DNA of 64,000 bases. It comes from Pinus tabuliformis (lineage: Eukaryota; Streptophyta; Pinopsida; Pinales; Pinaceae). Of the stretch, positions 12,219 to 23,406 are shown one piece after another. The position numbers and the translations under genes are program-made. The notes beneath the pieces are model-generated. The model made no database searches. It was given only the letters and a program-made list of their open reading frames with translations, and was not told where the DNA came from. The stretch's first letter is position 1; each line of letters starts with the position of its first letter. The stretch lies in contig CM062817.1 in NCBI GenBank assembly GCA_031772625.1, positions 950,396,327 to 950,460,326 of the forward strand, in the 5' to 3' direction.

Positions 12219-12980
12219 ATATGATTTGTTACATTATAAAATTGAATAGTTAAAGGATATTTTACATGGTTATTTGATCCATCTAAAGCTCTATTTCAAG
12301 GTAGGCTTAAAAAACTCCCTATGAATACCCAGGAATAATGTACCTACTTGTAATCTAGGTCTAGAATGATCAAACATAAATACATTTTTTGTTCTAAGAT
12401 AACATGACACAATGCTTAAAAGGTTACAAATATTACATATCCACGGGGATTGAAGGAGTTTTTTAATTTGTGAAGAAACCTTCAACTTGTGGATTGAAGG
12501 ACTATAAATTGAAGCTGGATAGTTATAAAATAATGAATTTGGTTTACCTTGGGTTATTGCCATTTGGTTCGAGTTTGGTGGAATTTGTTATATTGGGTAT
12601 CAAAATCAATAGAAATAGGGAACAAAGTAACTAGAACAATTTTTTGATTATTTGAAACTTTTCAAATTTATCTTTCGATTAGGATCAACTTGAAAGTGAG
12701 TGAGTATTCTACAATTTGGGGCCCTTCACAAAAAAGATGAAAGGGGATAAAAGAGAAGTTGACGTAGATTCCACGGGTATGATAAGAAATTAGGGTTTGA
12801 CTAGAAATGAGAAAAATAAAGAGAAAAAAAGGAATTGAAATATCCTTTCACAAATATTTTGCATAAATACTCTTGTTCTTCCATTTATACCACTCTTTAT
12901 CCCCATGAGGGAAATGAATAAAACAAAATTATCATCTTGTTCTATGTTAAAGGTATTGACAATCTAATGTCAACATTAAC
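12219..12980 (+). pseudogene. Remnant of the trnG-UCC group II intron
   Basis: The stretch between the two recognisable trnG exons, about 760 bp, is a typical size for this plastid intron. The 5' end resembles the GTGYGAT group II start with substitutions. I see no ORF in it that resembles a maturase. Confidence 0.75.
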
Positions 12981-13028
12981 ATCTAGCCTTCCAAGTTAAC
13001 AATGAAAGTTGGATTGTTGTTACTCACT
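12981..13028 (+). pseudogene. trnG-UCC: trnG-UCC 3' exon, plastid-derived relic
   Basis: TAGCCTTCCAAGTTAACAAT matches the anticodon arm and variable region of plastid trnG-UCC, with TCC in the anticodon loop. It is followed by a T-arm and an acceptor end (tactcact) carrying several C-to-T and G-to-A changes. Confidence 0.85.
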
Positions 13029-13236
13029 AATAGATATATGCCTATATAGAAAAAATAGGTAAATATAAAGTGATTAACTATATAATAAAGTGTCACAATT
13101 CACTTGAAATCAATTTTCTGTTGCAGTGTGAAATACATTCCACTCTTTTCCTATCCTATAACCTCATTATGAATAAAAAGTGGATCGATACAATGTATGC
13201 TAAAGTGAGTGAAAATAAAAATAGAAGAGAGAAAGA

Positions 13237-13308
13237 GCATCCGTCCTCTAATGGATAAGACATGGGTCTTCTAAATCTCTTGTATATGTTTAAATCTTAT
13301 ATGAGGCA
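13237..13308 (+). pseudogene. trnR-UCU: trnR-UCU, plastid-derived relic
   Basis: The 72-nt segment starts GCATCCGTCCTCTAATGGAT and contains the anticodon loop cTTCTAAa (UCU). It aligns without gaps to plastid trnR-UCU, which normally starts GCGTCCATCGTCTAATGGAT. The acceptor and T stems carry mismatches, so it is probably not functional. Confidence 0.88.
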
Positions 13309-13559
13309 ATACTCTTAAATTATTCTAAGTTGTTGTGCAATGTATTGGAATAAATTCTTTAGTTCTTTTTCTTGTTTTGAATAATCTCATTAGATGATAA
13401 AATATTCATTTTTGTTGTTGAAATACAAAATGTTTAATATGTTCCTTAAAACCCTCTTTTAGAAGGGATTTCACTTCTACAAATGTTCCAATAGAACGTG
13501 TAATTTCCTATAATTGAGGTTTATTCGGTATCGAATATTCACATAGCCAAAAAACAAAT

Positions 13560-14117
13560 TTTCTCACCTATGTTATTTCTAACGTATCTAGGTATTGATT
13601 TGTTCTTCTCCTTCGAAAGGAGCTAATTGGGATTGTTTCAGGAGCTCACATAACCGTTGACCCCTTTCCAACTGATCTTAAGTAGCCTTAACAAGATAGT
13701 GAACAAATTGTGTAAAGGCTTTGAACTCTAAAAAATGAGCTAACTCTAATTTTAGTTTTTGAACTACATTATCATAGATTTTACCATAATTCTTATTCTG
13801 GATACTGAAACACCCACATTAATAGTAGGTCAGATCCCGACATGAATATATCAATGAAAATTTTTGTCCATCGCTAATAAAAAGTTACATTAGTAAGAAT
13901 ATAAGTTGAAACATCTCCAGCTTGAGTCTCAACTATTGGTAGAGTAATAATACTCCCCTCACCTAACTAGTAACATAATTTTATTGCTCTTAGCTAAGAA
14001 TGGAATGCAAATAGAAAACATCCCCCAAATAAACTTCTCTAGTAGGTGGTCTTCTAAATAAAAGAGACATTTATCAATAAACTTGTTTCTATTTGGAGAT
14101 CATCATAAATGATTAAA
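13560..14117 (-). pseudogene. atpA: Plastid atpA 3' half, relic
   Basis: On the minus strand, blocks of the plastid ATP synthase alpha subunit are readable in order: IIYDDL, then SLLFRRPPTREVYLGDVFYL, GEGS and PIVETQ-like blocks, AGDVS, and finally QLERGQRLCELLKQSQLAP. The functional protein is part of the catalytic CF1 head. The copy has several stops and frame changes and lacks the N-terminal half. Its orientation opposite to trnR is that of plastid genomes. Confidence 0.9.
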
Positions 14118-14118
14118 G

Positions 14119-15162
14119 GTATGAATTGGAAATAATTTTAGTTTTAAATTATATTTTATTAATGTAAATTGTACTTAAAATAAAATATGCTTAAATATTA
14201 AAAGTTAAACTATCTTTTATTAGTATAATTTATATTTAAATTTTAAATATATTTTATTTTAAATATTTATAAATAATAAAAATATATATTTACCACACAA
14301 ATTAAATTTTATTATAAATAATATTAATATTTGAAATTTATAATATATAATTTAATAAAATTAGATAATGATTTGAATTTAAAATTTTTAACTCATATAA
14401 CTTTATGTATTATTTAAATATCTTTATATTCATCACCTTTTAAGATACATTATTGCAAGAGGTGTTTTCTAGTTCACTATAGAGGAGATATCTTGATTTG
14501 GTATGGTTTTTGAGCTCTAATTTTATGAGAACACATGGTATTGCCTCATAGTATTCATGAGGAATATATCCTATTTAAAGAGTGAAATTAAGTCAGCCTA
14601 AATCTTTTTTAACTCTAGATATACCAAACCTCTTTTAGAATAAAAAGAGATTTGACCAGTATTAACACTTGGTAGATGGAGAGTTAAAATGGATCTATAA
14701 TGGTATACATGCATATATCAACTTATATAATTATATTTTAGTGAAACATATATCAAAGTGAATAACATAAGTCTTCCTTATACATCTCCAATTATATATT
14801 AGACTCATAAATGATAGTAATAACTAAAAAATAATTTTATTAAACAAATAGAAAAAATAAATTATAATAGATAATATACTCATACATTATTGTGGCAAGA
14901 TGTGGTCTATAATTACTTATAAAACAAATATATATTAGATGAAATGTTACAATGAAGTTAAATCTAATAACAAAAAAGAACCTAATAGTTACCCAAAAAT
15001 ATAATCAAAATAAAAATTCTATTTAATTATTATATTATAATTTTATTTAATTATTAATAAAGTTACAAATAATATTAATTTTTTAAATTCATTATATACC
15101 TTTCAAATTTAAATAATGATCATTCGTAATATAACCGTTATGTAACCATCACGTTTCGAATT

Positions 15163-15223
<61 letters not shown>

Positions 15224-16259
15224 AGTAATATTATAAATTAATATTATTTTTATCATATAAATCAAAATAATTATGGTTCATATTCATAACTATAATATTT
15301 TATAATTTTATATATTATATATAATCAATGTTATAATAATCTAAAATTATTGTTAAATATAACCAAAAAAAAAATGCAAAACACATATGCATATGAGTAT
15401 ATGTATTATTAGTGTTTCAATCAAATTGAAAAGAAGACTCTCTCATGTAATTTTTTTATAGATATAAATAGTATAATAAAGAGCTATCATAGATTCATAT
15501 TAATGTTAACACCCTCAAAACTCAAATATTTTCACAAGTTTTGGACTCATAAAAAGTTTTCATCTTGTGGGATTTGATTCTTCTAGGGGTTTAGTAGATT
15601 CCAAATTAAGCCGGACCTATGATTGTAAACAAACAACCTATGCAAATATATTATAATATTATACATTATTTAGGTATGTAGATTATCAGTGAGCTTAATT
15701 ATACTTTGTATTTAGATTGAAGATATCCAACATGTCATGTAGACAAGGGAATAATTACCCATAATGCTACAAAAAGTGCAAAGAAAAGGATAGTTTAACC
15801 CAATGAAGTGTGTAGATACTGAATATAAAGAGTGTAAAGAGTTAAGTCAATAGAAGAGAGAGATAGTAACTATTGAAAGGACTATTTCAACAAATAAATG
15901 GGCAAATTATGAATATAAATACTTTTAATTATAATTACTTTTAATTATAATTGGGTAAGGAGGTTAGGTTAGCTAATTAATTTAAAATTAAAAAAAAGTT
16001 AAGCTATGTTTTTTTTAGGCATGTAACATCGATAATCCAAAAATTAATCAATATTATAATAATAAAATCTAAAAATTTTCATAATAAAATGGAAGTAAAT
16101 ATCTATAAATAATTTTTTGTATTTATATATATTTTATTATTATTTAATATTGATTATTTAAATTAAATTAATTTTTTTTCTTTTAATAACATAAAATTAT
16201 AAATTAATATTTATAAAAATTTACCAAAAAATTAATTTATTAGAATATATTCTTTCCTC
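14119..16259. other. Very AT-rich intergenic sequence
   Basis: Long stretches consist almost only of A and T, with an (AT)n tract at 15165-15220. No gene, RNA or recognisable element is seen. Confidence 0.6.
15165..15220. repeat. (AT)n microsatellite
   Basis: Uninterrupted AT dinucleotide run of about 56 bp. Confidence 0.95.
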
Positions 16260-16600
16260 TATGGACAATTTTTCTCTGTCTCCCATCTCCTATTATTTTA
16301 TTTTATATATATATTGTGGAGAACATTTTCCACTCCCAACATTTTTTATGGACAGGTTTTCCCATTTGCCAACAATTTCGGAGTGTAACATGGACAACTT
16401 TCTCTATCTCCAGATGACTTTTTGAAAATGGAATAAATGTTAAGCTTGAGTGTCCAATAAAATTTCTATGAAAAAGGTGATGAAACGACACCTACGTTTT
16501 AAATTTTTACAATATTTATTGATTGTGTTCATACATTTTACCATCACATTTCAATTCATAAACGATTGGATTCTTACTCTATCACTCAATTATGAGATCC
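16260..16600. repeat. Dispersed repeat, copy 1
   Basis: This stretch shares phrases in the same order with 44480-44800 and 54450-54770: catttgccaacaa, a run matching caataaaattctatga, aaaggtgatgaaaygacacc, a block about catttt and taccatca, and a final tatcacycaattatga. Divergence is moderate. It is a dispersed repeat of unknown class and carries no convincing ORF. Confidence 0.7.
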
Positions 16601-16824
16601 ATGGCTTATGCGATATGATTCACCATCTGCATCATGGATCTATATTATCCGTATCATATTTGATAATTATCCAAGATTTTGATTATATTTTGAGATTTGA
16701 ATTTTATAGCTCACTTTTTACATTTTGAATTTTCCCACTCGGTTTATTTGATTTTGATTTTCATTAGTTGGTGGGAAAGAATAAATCCAGTGCAAGAAAA
16801 GGCTTCAACTAGTATTTTTTCCTA

Positions 16825-17142
16825 CTATTAATTGTCTATTTCCATGGCGGTGGTTTTTGCCTCGGCTCTCATGCTCTGCTTGATTCTCACTCTGGATTTT
16901 GATCTGAATGACGTGTATTGGCGACTGTCACTCTTGGTGGGTAGTGACAAAGATCATTCATTCAGAAACCCTTGGAACCCCACAATGCCCAAGCTTAGAG
17001 AGATTTCATTGCCTCCATTGCTGGTGGCCATCGGGGGCAGAGATATGCTGAGAGATCACGACCATGAGTATTGTTAGTGGTTGAAGTTATGCGGAAAGAG
17101 CATTGAGGTTGTAGTGGTGGAGGAGGAAGAGCATGGCTTCTA
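16825..17142 (+). pseudogene. Plant carboxylesterase (CXE/GID1-like), 5' piece of a disrupted pseudogene
   Basis: This is a relic of a class-I plant carboxylesterase, an alpha/beta hydrolase that cleaves esters. LIVYFHGGGFCLGSHAL near 16828-16878 holds the oxyanion-hole HGGG motif. In another frame, DVYWRLSLLVG, HSFRNPWNP, LPPLLVAIGGRDML and then KLCGKSIEVVVVEEEEHGFY follow; these are the C-terminal blocks, including the catalytic Asp region (GGRD) and His (EHGF). The roughly 120 residues that normally lie between, with the GDSAG nucleophile, are missing. There is an in-frame TAG at 17075-17077. Coding stops at 17142, exactly where a copia element begins, and resumes at 22502. The N-terminal part before HGGG was not found. 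Confidence 0.88.
17138..17142 (+). repeat. Target site duplication of copia-2 (left)
   Basis: TTCTA abuts the TG of the left LTR and recurs at 22497-22501 directly after the CA of the right LTR. Confidence 0.92.
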
Positions 17143-17539
17143 TGTTAGATCTGAGCATACATCACACACATCATATTTATACTTAGAGACTTAGATGGCA
17201 ATAGCGAAGAATAATTTGAGAGATAGACAAATGGAGAAACAACAAGATTACTCAATCAGAAACAACGGAATAGATAAAACAATCACTGGAAAACAGAAAT
17301 CACTTTGCTTTATGTAACAGGCCTGGACCTTGGATTGCTTTCCTTGGCTAGAGAAATTACAAATTTATAGAGGCTGAAGAAGGATCTAGAATCTTGCATG
17401 TGATTTAGATGGAGATCTAGAAACTAATGGCGGTGTAGAAGGATGTGGAATCCTGCATGTGATTTAGATGGAGATCTAGAAACTAATGGCGATGTAGAAG
17501 GATATAGAATCTTGCATGAATTCGGCTTCACACTTAGCA
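17143..17539 (-). repeat. 3' LTR of copia-2 (397 bp, with internal tandem duplication)
   Basis: It runs TGTTAGATCTGAG to CACTTAGCA. It is 60 bp longer than its partner because a unit of about 59 bp (from about 17381) is present twice, whereas the other LTR has it once. Confidence 0.93.
17381..17499. repeat. Tandem duplication inside the copia-2 3' LTR
   Basis: The unit aggatctagaatcttgcatg through gcggtgtaga recurs with period of about 59 bp, followed by the start of a third. The other LTR of the same element carries one unit, so the duplication happened after insertion, or was erased in the partner. Confidence 0.88.
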
Positions 17540-17553
17540 TTCTCCCACCTGAA
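17540..17553 (-). other. Polypurine tract of copia-2
   Basis: The minus strand reads TTCAGGTGGGAGAA directly before the TG of the LTR, the standard polypurine-tract position. Confidence 0.8.
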
Positions 17554-17833
17554 GCCAAATAAGAGTCATGAATCAAGTCACACCGAGTCCTACCATGCCT
17601 CTACATGACTCATGTTTATTTCATGCTAGAATCTTAGTGAGCATATCAATAGGGTTCCTATCTGTATGGATCTTTTCCAATGATAATTGTTCTTCCTCCA
17701 ACACATGCAGGATCCAATGGTACCTTAAGTCAATGTGCTTCGTTTTTTAATGAAATGATGGGTTTTTTTCCAATTGAATGACACTCTGACTATCACAATA
17801 TAAAACATACTTCTCCTACTTTATTCCTATCTC

Positions 17834-18040
17834 TCATAGGAATTGCTGCATCCACAACATCTCTTTACAAGCTTCTGTTGTAGCTATGTACTCTACTTTT
17901 GTTGTAGAGAGGGCTACTATTCTTTGTAGCCTTGACACCCAAGATACTGTTGCACCTGAAAATGTATAAAAATAACCTGTAGTGGACTTTATGGTGTCCA
18001 TATTTCCATCCATATATGCATCTGTAAATCCTTCAAGCAC
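17834..18040 (-). pseudogene. copia-2 RNase H
   Basis: The minus strand encodes GFTDAYMDGNMDTIKSTTGY, WVSRLQRIVALSTTKVEY and ACKEMLWMQQFL, the conserved RNase H blocks at the end of copia pol. It lies between RT and the 3' LTR as expected. Confidence 0.9.
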
Positions 18041-18178
18041 AATCTCATCATGACCAAAACATAATTAATGACTAGTACCCTTGAGATACCTCAAAATCCA
18101 TTTTATTTCTTGCCAATGTTGTTTTCCTGGATTGGCAAGGAACCTACTCACTACTCCCACTGAATATGTAATGTTTGG

Positions 18179-19210
18179 TCATGTGCATAACATTGCATAC
18201 ATCAAACTGTCAACTGATGAAGCATAAGGAATCTTGCTCATCTCTTCTTTCTCCTTGTCATCACTAGGACCTAATTCAGTACTCACCTTGAAGTGGGGTG
18301 CAAGGGGTGTACCAACTGGCTTGGCATCCTTCATATTAAACCTTTCAAGCACCTTCTTCATATATTTTTCTTGTGATAGCCATAAACTTTTGTTTTTCCT
18401 GTCACACATAATCTGCATGCCTAATATCTGTAGTGCTGGTCCCAAATCCTTCATTGCAAATTTGCTACCCAAATCTTTCTTCAACCTATTGATCTTATTC
18501 TTATCATGCCCAACAATCAACATATCATCCACATATAACAATAATATGATATACTTTCCTTGATTATACCTCTTGATATAGACACAATGGTTAGCTTCCA
18601 ACCTCTGAAAACTGTGTTCCAACATGAATGAATCAAATTTCTTGTACCATTGTCGAGGTGCCTGTTTCAACCCATAGAGACTCTTCTTCAACCTACAAAC
18701 AAGGCCTTCTTTGCCTTTTTCTATGAAGCCTTCTAGCTGCTCCATGTAAATTTCTTCCTCCAATTCACCATGAAGGAAAACAGTTTTTACATCTAACTGT
18801 TCACATTCTAAGTCTAAAGCAGCAACAAGAACAAGCATGACTCTAATGGATGAGATTTTAACAACAGGTGAGAAAATTTCAATGAAGTCAATACCTTCTT
18901 TTTGGGAAAAACCTTTCACCACCAGCCTTGCTTTATACCTCTCCTTCTTTTCATCACCTTCATGCTTAATTATGTAAACCCATTTGTTTTGTAGAGCCTT
19001 TATACCTTTTCTGAGGTTTACCAACTCCCAAGTTTTATTTTCTAGCAAAGAGTTCATTTCTTCTTCCATTGCTTTTTTCCATTCTTCACTGTGCTCAACT
19101 TTAGAGGTTTCTTGAAAACAATTAGGCTCACCTTCATCAGTGAAGAAAATATAGTTTGAAGGAGGATACCTTTGTGAAGGCTTATGAGGCATAGAAGATC
19201 TGCAAACCAA
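18179..19210 (-). pseudogene. copia-2 reverse transcriptase
   Basis: A long RT segment of about 343 residues. It opens with a WKKAMEEEMNSLLENKTWEL block, then KARLVVKGFSQKEGIDF, QLDVKTVFLHGELEEEIYM, YGLKQAPRQWYKKF and the catalytic LLLYVDDMLIVG. It continues with LGMQI and a Y/SLMYAM block at the end. This is the normal order for copia RT. It is the best preserved coding stretch of the window but belongs to a broken element. Confidence 0.93.
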
Positions 19211-19554
19211 CTGTGGTGGTGCATTATCAGGTTGAATCTCCTATAAAGGTTCCTGCAAGATTCCTTCTTCTTGTTCTTCATCAATTTCCACTTGTTGTTC
19301 TTCATGCTCCTGAATTTGTTGTTCATTTTCTTGTATTGGTGGGATGTTTTCCTGCTGCTCTTCAAACCTGTCAATAACCTTCTTGACCTCCAACTCACCT
19401 ACAGTCCTCTTGAACATTTCTAACTCATTAAATATAACATCCTTGCTTCTAATCATTTTATGTTTTATTGGATCCCATAAACGATAACCAAAATCTTCAT
19501 CTGCATATCCCAAAAAATGCATTTCATAGATTTATCATCTAGCTTAGTTCTATT

Positions 19555-20523
19555 TTATTTGGGAATATGTACAAATGCTTCACATCCAAAGATTTTCAAG
19601 TGAGAATAATTCAAATTCTTATCAGTCCAAACTTCTTTAGGGATACTGCCATCCAAGGCTGTAGTTGGAGATCTATTTATGAGGTACCAAGTGGTCCTAA
19701 CTGCCTCAGCCCAAAAATTCTTCTCCAAACCGTTATTGGACAACACACTTCGCACCTTTTCCATAATGGTGTGATTCATCCTTTCTGTGACACCATTCTG
19801 CTGAGGAGTACCAGGCAGAGTCTTCTCATGCTTTATGCCAAACCTGTAACAATATTCCTTAAATGCATTTGAGCAATATTCTCCACCATTATCTGTTCTT
19901 AAACACTTGAGAAATTTGTTAGTCTCTCTCCCAACAACAACATGAAATTTTTGAAATATTCCAAACATTTCACTTTTACTTTTCATAGGATATGCCCAAA
20001 CCTTTCTGGATGCATCATCTATAAATGTTACAAAATATGATGCTCCTCCTAATGATTTGATGTTAACAGGTCCAACCACATATGAGTGTACTAATTCTAA
20101 CACATTTTTCTTTCGGTCATGGCCACCTATAAGTAATGAAACCCTTCCTTTTCTACCATATATACAATGCTCACAAAGATCAAGATTGTAGGATTTCAAA
20201 CTTGGCAATAAATTTTTACCAACAAGGATTTTTAAGCCCTTTTCACTCATGTGACCCAAATGCTTATGCCACATATCTACTGAATTTCCTTCTTTTCTGA
20301 CAACAGCCAAATCTGATATTCCTATCAGTGTCTTCAATGTGTATAATGTTCCTATCTTGGGTCCTTTGGCCACGACCAATGCTCCTTTGCTAATTTTCAT
20401 GCCTCCTTTTCCAAAGCTTGTGGAATAGCCTTCATCATCCAGTTGTCCCATATAGATTAAACTCATGTGCATTTCTGGTACATGCCTAACCTGTTCCAAC
20501 AATATATCTTGTCCATATTTCAT
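19555..20523 (-). pseudogene. copia-2 pre-integrase and integrase
   Basis: In order: a GAG-pre-integrase block around DMWHKHLGHMSEKGLKIL with CEHCIYGRK (zinc-binding H2C2 part), then catalytic core blocks FIDDASRKVW, LRTDNGGEY and PQQNGVTERMN. The end is marked by WYLINRSPTTAL and HLKIFGCEAFVHIPK. These are the expected integrase landmarks. Fossil element. Confidence 0.93.
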
Positions 20524-20529
20524 CTTGAT

Positions 20530-20727
20530 CTAGACATCTCCCACTCCAACAATACTGCAAAAATGATTATTCCCCAAATGCACTCTACCATAATCACTAG
20601 GATTATATGAAACAAAACTATCTTTGCTTGGAGTTACATGGTGAGATGCCCTAGAGTCAAGGATCCAATCAAAGCTATTGCTAGATGTACATACACATGC
20701 ATCCTCTACTGAAATAGTAAACAACAC
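20530..20727 (-). pseudogene. copia-2 protease region
   Basis: The minus strand encodes FDWILDSRASHHVTPSK and VHLGNNHFCSIVGVGDV, the aspartic protease segment of copia pol, positioned between gag and integrase. Confidence 0.85.
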
Positions 20728-21174
20728 ATCACCATCTGTGGCTACAGCAGTAGTCTCACCTTCATTTGTGCTGGATGACTTGTGATTTGTACTGGACGGT
20801 CTTTGCTCCTTTTGTCCTTTCTTCTAGAATCGACATTCTTTCTTCATGTGACCAAGTTTGCCACAATGAAAGTAGATGATCCTACTTCTCCTTGATTTTG
20901 ATTAGCATCTCAATCTTGATCACCCTTGCCAGCCTCAATCCATTCTCCTACCACAATTAGCTAGAGCCAGAGTGTCTCCTCCCTGGTTTTCTGCAATTGA
21001 CTTGGGTCACAGTTCCTCATTCACTAAACTGCTACTGACATCATCAAACTTTAGGTTCCCTACAGTTGTTGAAGTTCTCATAGCTACAATTAAATTTTCC
21101 CAGTTGTTTGGCATATAACACATTAGAAAAATGGCTCTAATTTCATCATCTAAAATGATTTTAACAGAGGCAAG

Positions 21175-21600
21175 CTAATTAGTAATAATATTAAATGCAT
21201 TCAAGTGCTCAACAACTGAAGCACCCTCCTTCATTTTGAGATTATAAAGCTTCTTCATCAAGAACACTTTGTATGATGTTGTGTTCTTCTCATATAGGTC
21301 ATGGAACTTCTTCCATAATCCTTCAACCATCTTTTCTCTGGACACATTGAAATACACATTCTTCACTAGATATTGGCGGATTGTTGCAATCGCCTTTCTA
21401 TCTAGCTTATTCCATTCTTCATTTTTCATTGATGAGGGTTTCTTTGTTGTGCCCTCAATCGGAAAATATTGATCCTTCAAAATCAGTATATCCTTCATCT
21501 GTGATTTCCATAGGGAAAAATTAGCTACGCTCAACTTCTCTATATCTGTAAATGTTGTCTCCATTTTCAATATATTGATGCCCAAAAACAAAAACTCCAC
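21175..21600 (-). pseudogene. copia-2 gag
   Basis: The minus strand encodes a UBN2-like copia gag. NFSLWKSQMKDILILKDQ is followed by an AIATIRQYLVKNVYFNV block and LWKKFHDLYEKNTTSYKVFL with MKKLYNLKMKEGASVVEH. Zinc-knuckle-like sequence follows at about 20.8-20.9 kb. Confidence 0.87.
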
Positions 21601-22145
21601 TTAAAAATAAAACTTTAATTATTACTCTTTAAAATTTACTAATAATGACCTTCCTCCTTTTAAAATACCCTTTTCAAAATTCCTGCTCCTTTTTAAAATA
21701 TACTTTTCAAAATTCCAACATATAATTATATATGTTTCATAATAAATATAAAAAAACCATATATAATGTTTTAACTTTTTCACATTTCACACATACATAT
21801 GTTGGTTTGAAAAAGAGCTTGACGTATATGTGCAAGCTTGATGTAAAAAAAAAGTACTAACTCCACGTAAAGCACTTACGCACTCCACGTTTTAGGCATC
21901 ATGGCATGTTTCACCATATGCCCACGGCCTTTTTATTTCTTGCAACAACTATCTTAACATTCCTCAGCTAGTTCCTTGGCTATTTCCTGAACAGATCCTT
22001 TTCCTGGACTCTCTTCTTTGCAGCGATTTCCAATTTCCTTGATAGGTCCTTCAACAGCTCTAGAGGTAACAACCAACGTTTTAATGAATGCTGCCAGAGT
22101 AAGGCGATGGCACTAAGAAGCTTTCACAGTGGATATTTGACCCTA

Positions 22146-22157
22146 GCTCTGATAACA
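22146..22157 (-). other. Primer-binding site of copia-2 (tRNA-Met type)
   Basis: The minus strand reads TGTTATCAGAGC two bases from the 5' LTR, one change from the plant initiator-tRNA-Met site TGGTATCAGAGC. Confidence 0.85.
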
Positions 22158-22159
22158 AT

Positions 22160-22496
22160 TGTTAGTTCCGAGCATACATCACACACAACAGATTTATACT
22201 CAGAGACTTAGACAACAATAGCAAAGAATAATTTCAGAGACAGACAAATGGAGAAACAACAAGATTACTCAATCAGAAATAGCGGAATAGATAAAACAAT
22301 CACTAAAGAACATAAATCACTTTGCATTACCTAACAGGATTGGCCTTGGCTTGCTTTCCTTGGCCAGAGAAATTACAAATTTATACAGGCTAAAGAAGGA
22401 TCTAGAATCCTGCATGTGATTTAGATGGAGATCTAGAAACTAATGGCGGTGTACAAGGATCTAGAATCCTGCATGAATTTGGCTTCGCACTTAACA
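22160..22496 (-). repeat. 5' LTR of copia-2 (337 bp)
   Basis: It begins TGTTAGTTCCGAGC and ends GCACTTAACA. It is colinear with the left LTR apart from the extra 60 bp there. Confidence 0.93.
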
Positions 22497-22501
22497 TTCT
22501 A
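22497..22501 (+). repeat. Target site duplication of copia-2 (right)
   Basis: TTCTA matches 17138-17142. Confidence 0.92.
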
Positions 22502-22580
22502 TGTGCTCCAACCCCACTCTTTGTCTTATGAATGGCTCGTGCAACAAATCTCCCATTTCTTTTCATCTCAAATTTCTTAG
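22502..22580 (+). pseudogene. Carboxylesterase pseudogene, 3' piece
   Basis: Directly after the copia-2 target duplication the esterase frame goes on from EHGFY with VLQPHSLSYEWLVQQI and SHFFSSQ and stops at TAG 22578-22580. This is the usual C-terminus of plant CXE proteins, where EHGFYxL is followed by a helix and the end. It proves that the element sits in the last about 30 codons of this gene copy. Confidence 0.87.
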
Positions 22581-23360
22581 AGTATTTCGAACAAGAGAAG
22601 TAATCGTTCGTTGAACCAAGAAGCTTGAAGCTATTCATGTGAATGAAAAGAATGGATCCAGGTGGGTTTCTGTGTGTATTTCATGGGATTTCTTCACTAT
22701 TATTGAATCATGTGAATTCTAGTTAGAGTCTAGAGGCATATATTCATGAACACAGAATTTATTTCGAAAAAATTAATAACCGTAAGAGGAGGTTTCCAAA
22801 TACGCATTGTTATTTTTATCTCGTCTAAATATTTGTGTTATGGAATATTGTTGAATGTTTAGATGTCAAAATGGAATATTGTGGTGCGTGCAGAATATGA
22901 TTTGTTAACTATGTCGAGACTACACCATCATGTTTTGGGTTTTGAGCACTAATCCCAAATTGTGAGATTAAATATTTCGAGAATGTCTAGGATTTTCATT
23001 CCAATCAATCGAAACTTCTCCTAAAAATATTTTTTTGTACCGCTAATATTTATCGATCAATGAAGTGATAAAGGAGAGAGAATTATTTATTACCCGCCAT
23101 GTGCACTAATGGGCATCTGGACACTAATATAGTATCCCATCAAAACATGTGAATAAATGAAGATTGTGATATAGTTGTGACATTATTAAAAGTACAAGGT
23201 GGTGGCAATTAATTTATACTACAATTTTTATTGTTTGTAGTGATTTGGCTTTGTCATTATCCATGGTAATTACAATATATGTTTTAATTATGATTGACAT
23301 TATGATGACAATAATGTAGTTTAGAGTATAAATGTGAGTTATTTTTAATGTATAATTTTT

Positions 23361-23406
<46 letters not shown>

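Larger units (their letters stand above)
11800..14118 (+). other. Plastid-derived nuclear segment (NUPT)
   Basis: Four plastid genes occur here in plastid order and orientation: psb30, split trnG-UCC and trnR-UCU on the plus strand, then the 3' half of atpA on the minus strand. Spacing is also plastid-like, including a trnG intron of about 760 bp. All copies are decayed, with many apparent C-to-T and G-to-A changes as expected after long residence in methylated nuclear DNA. The right edge falls inside atpA at about 14118, where the sequence becomes featureless AT-rich DNA. The left edge is uncertain; the sequence just upstream of psb30 still looks plastid-like, but I could not recognise trnS-GCU. 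Confidence 0.9.
17143..22496 (-). mobile_element. Ty1/copia LTR retrotransposon (copia-2), complete outline, coding broken
   Basis: The element has both LTRs (17143-17539 and 22160-22496), a TTCTA target duplication, a tRNA-Met-type primer-binding site and a polypurine tract. In minus-strand order it shows gag, protease, integrase, RT and RNase H. Total length is about 5.35 kb, normal for copia. Coding has a number of breaks, so it is a fossil. By eye the two LTRs differ at very roughly 8-10% of shared positions, which means an old insertion. It interrupts a carboxylesterase pseudogene. Confidence 0.95.

Noticed and set aside
13237-13308. trnR-UCU as a working nuclear tRNA gene
   Set aside because: It lies within a decayed plastid fragment and has stem mismatches; neighbouring plastid genes are also broken.
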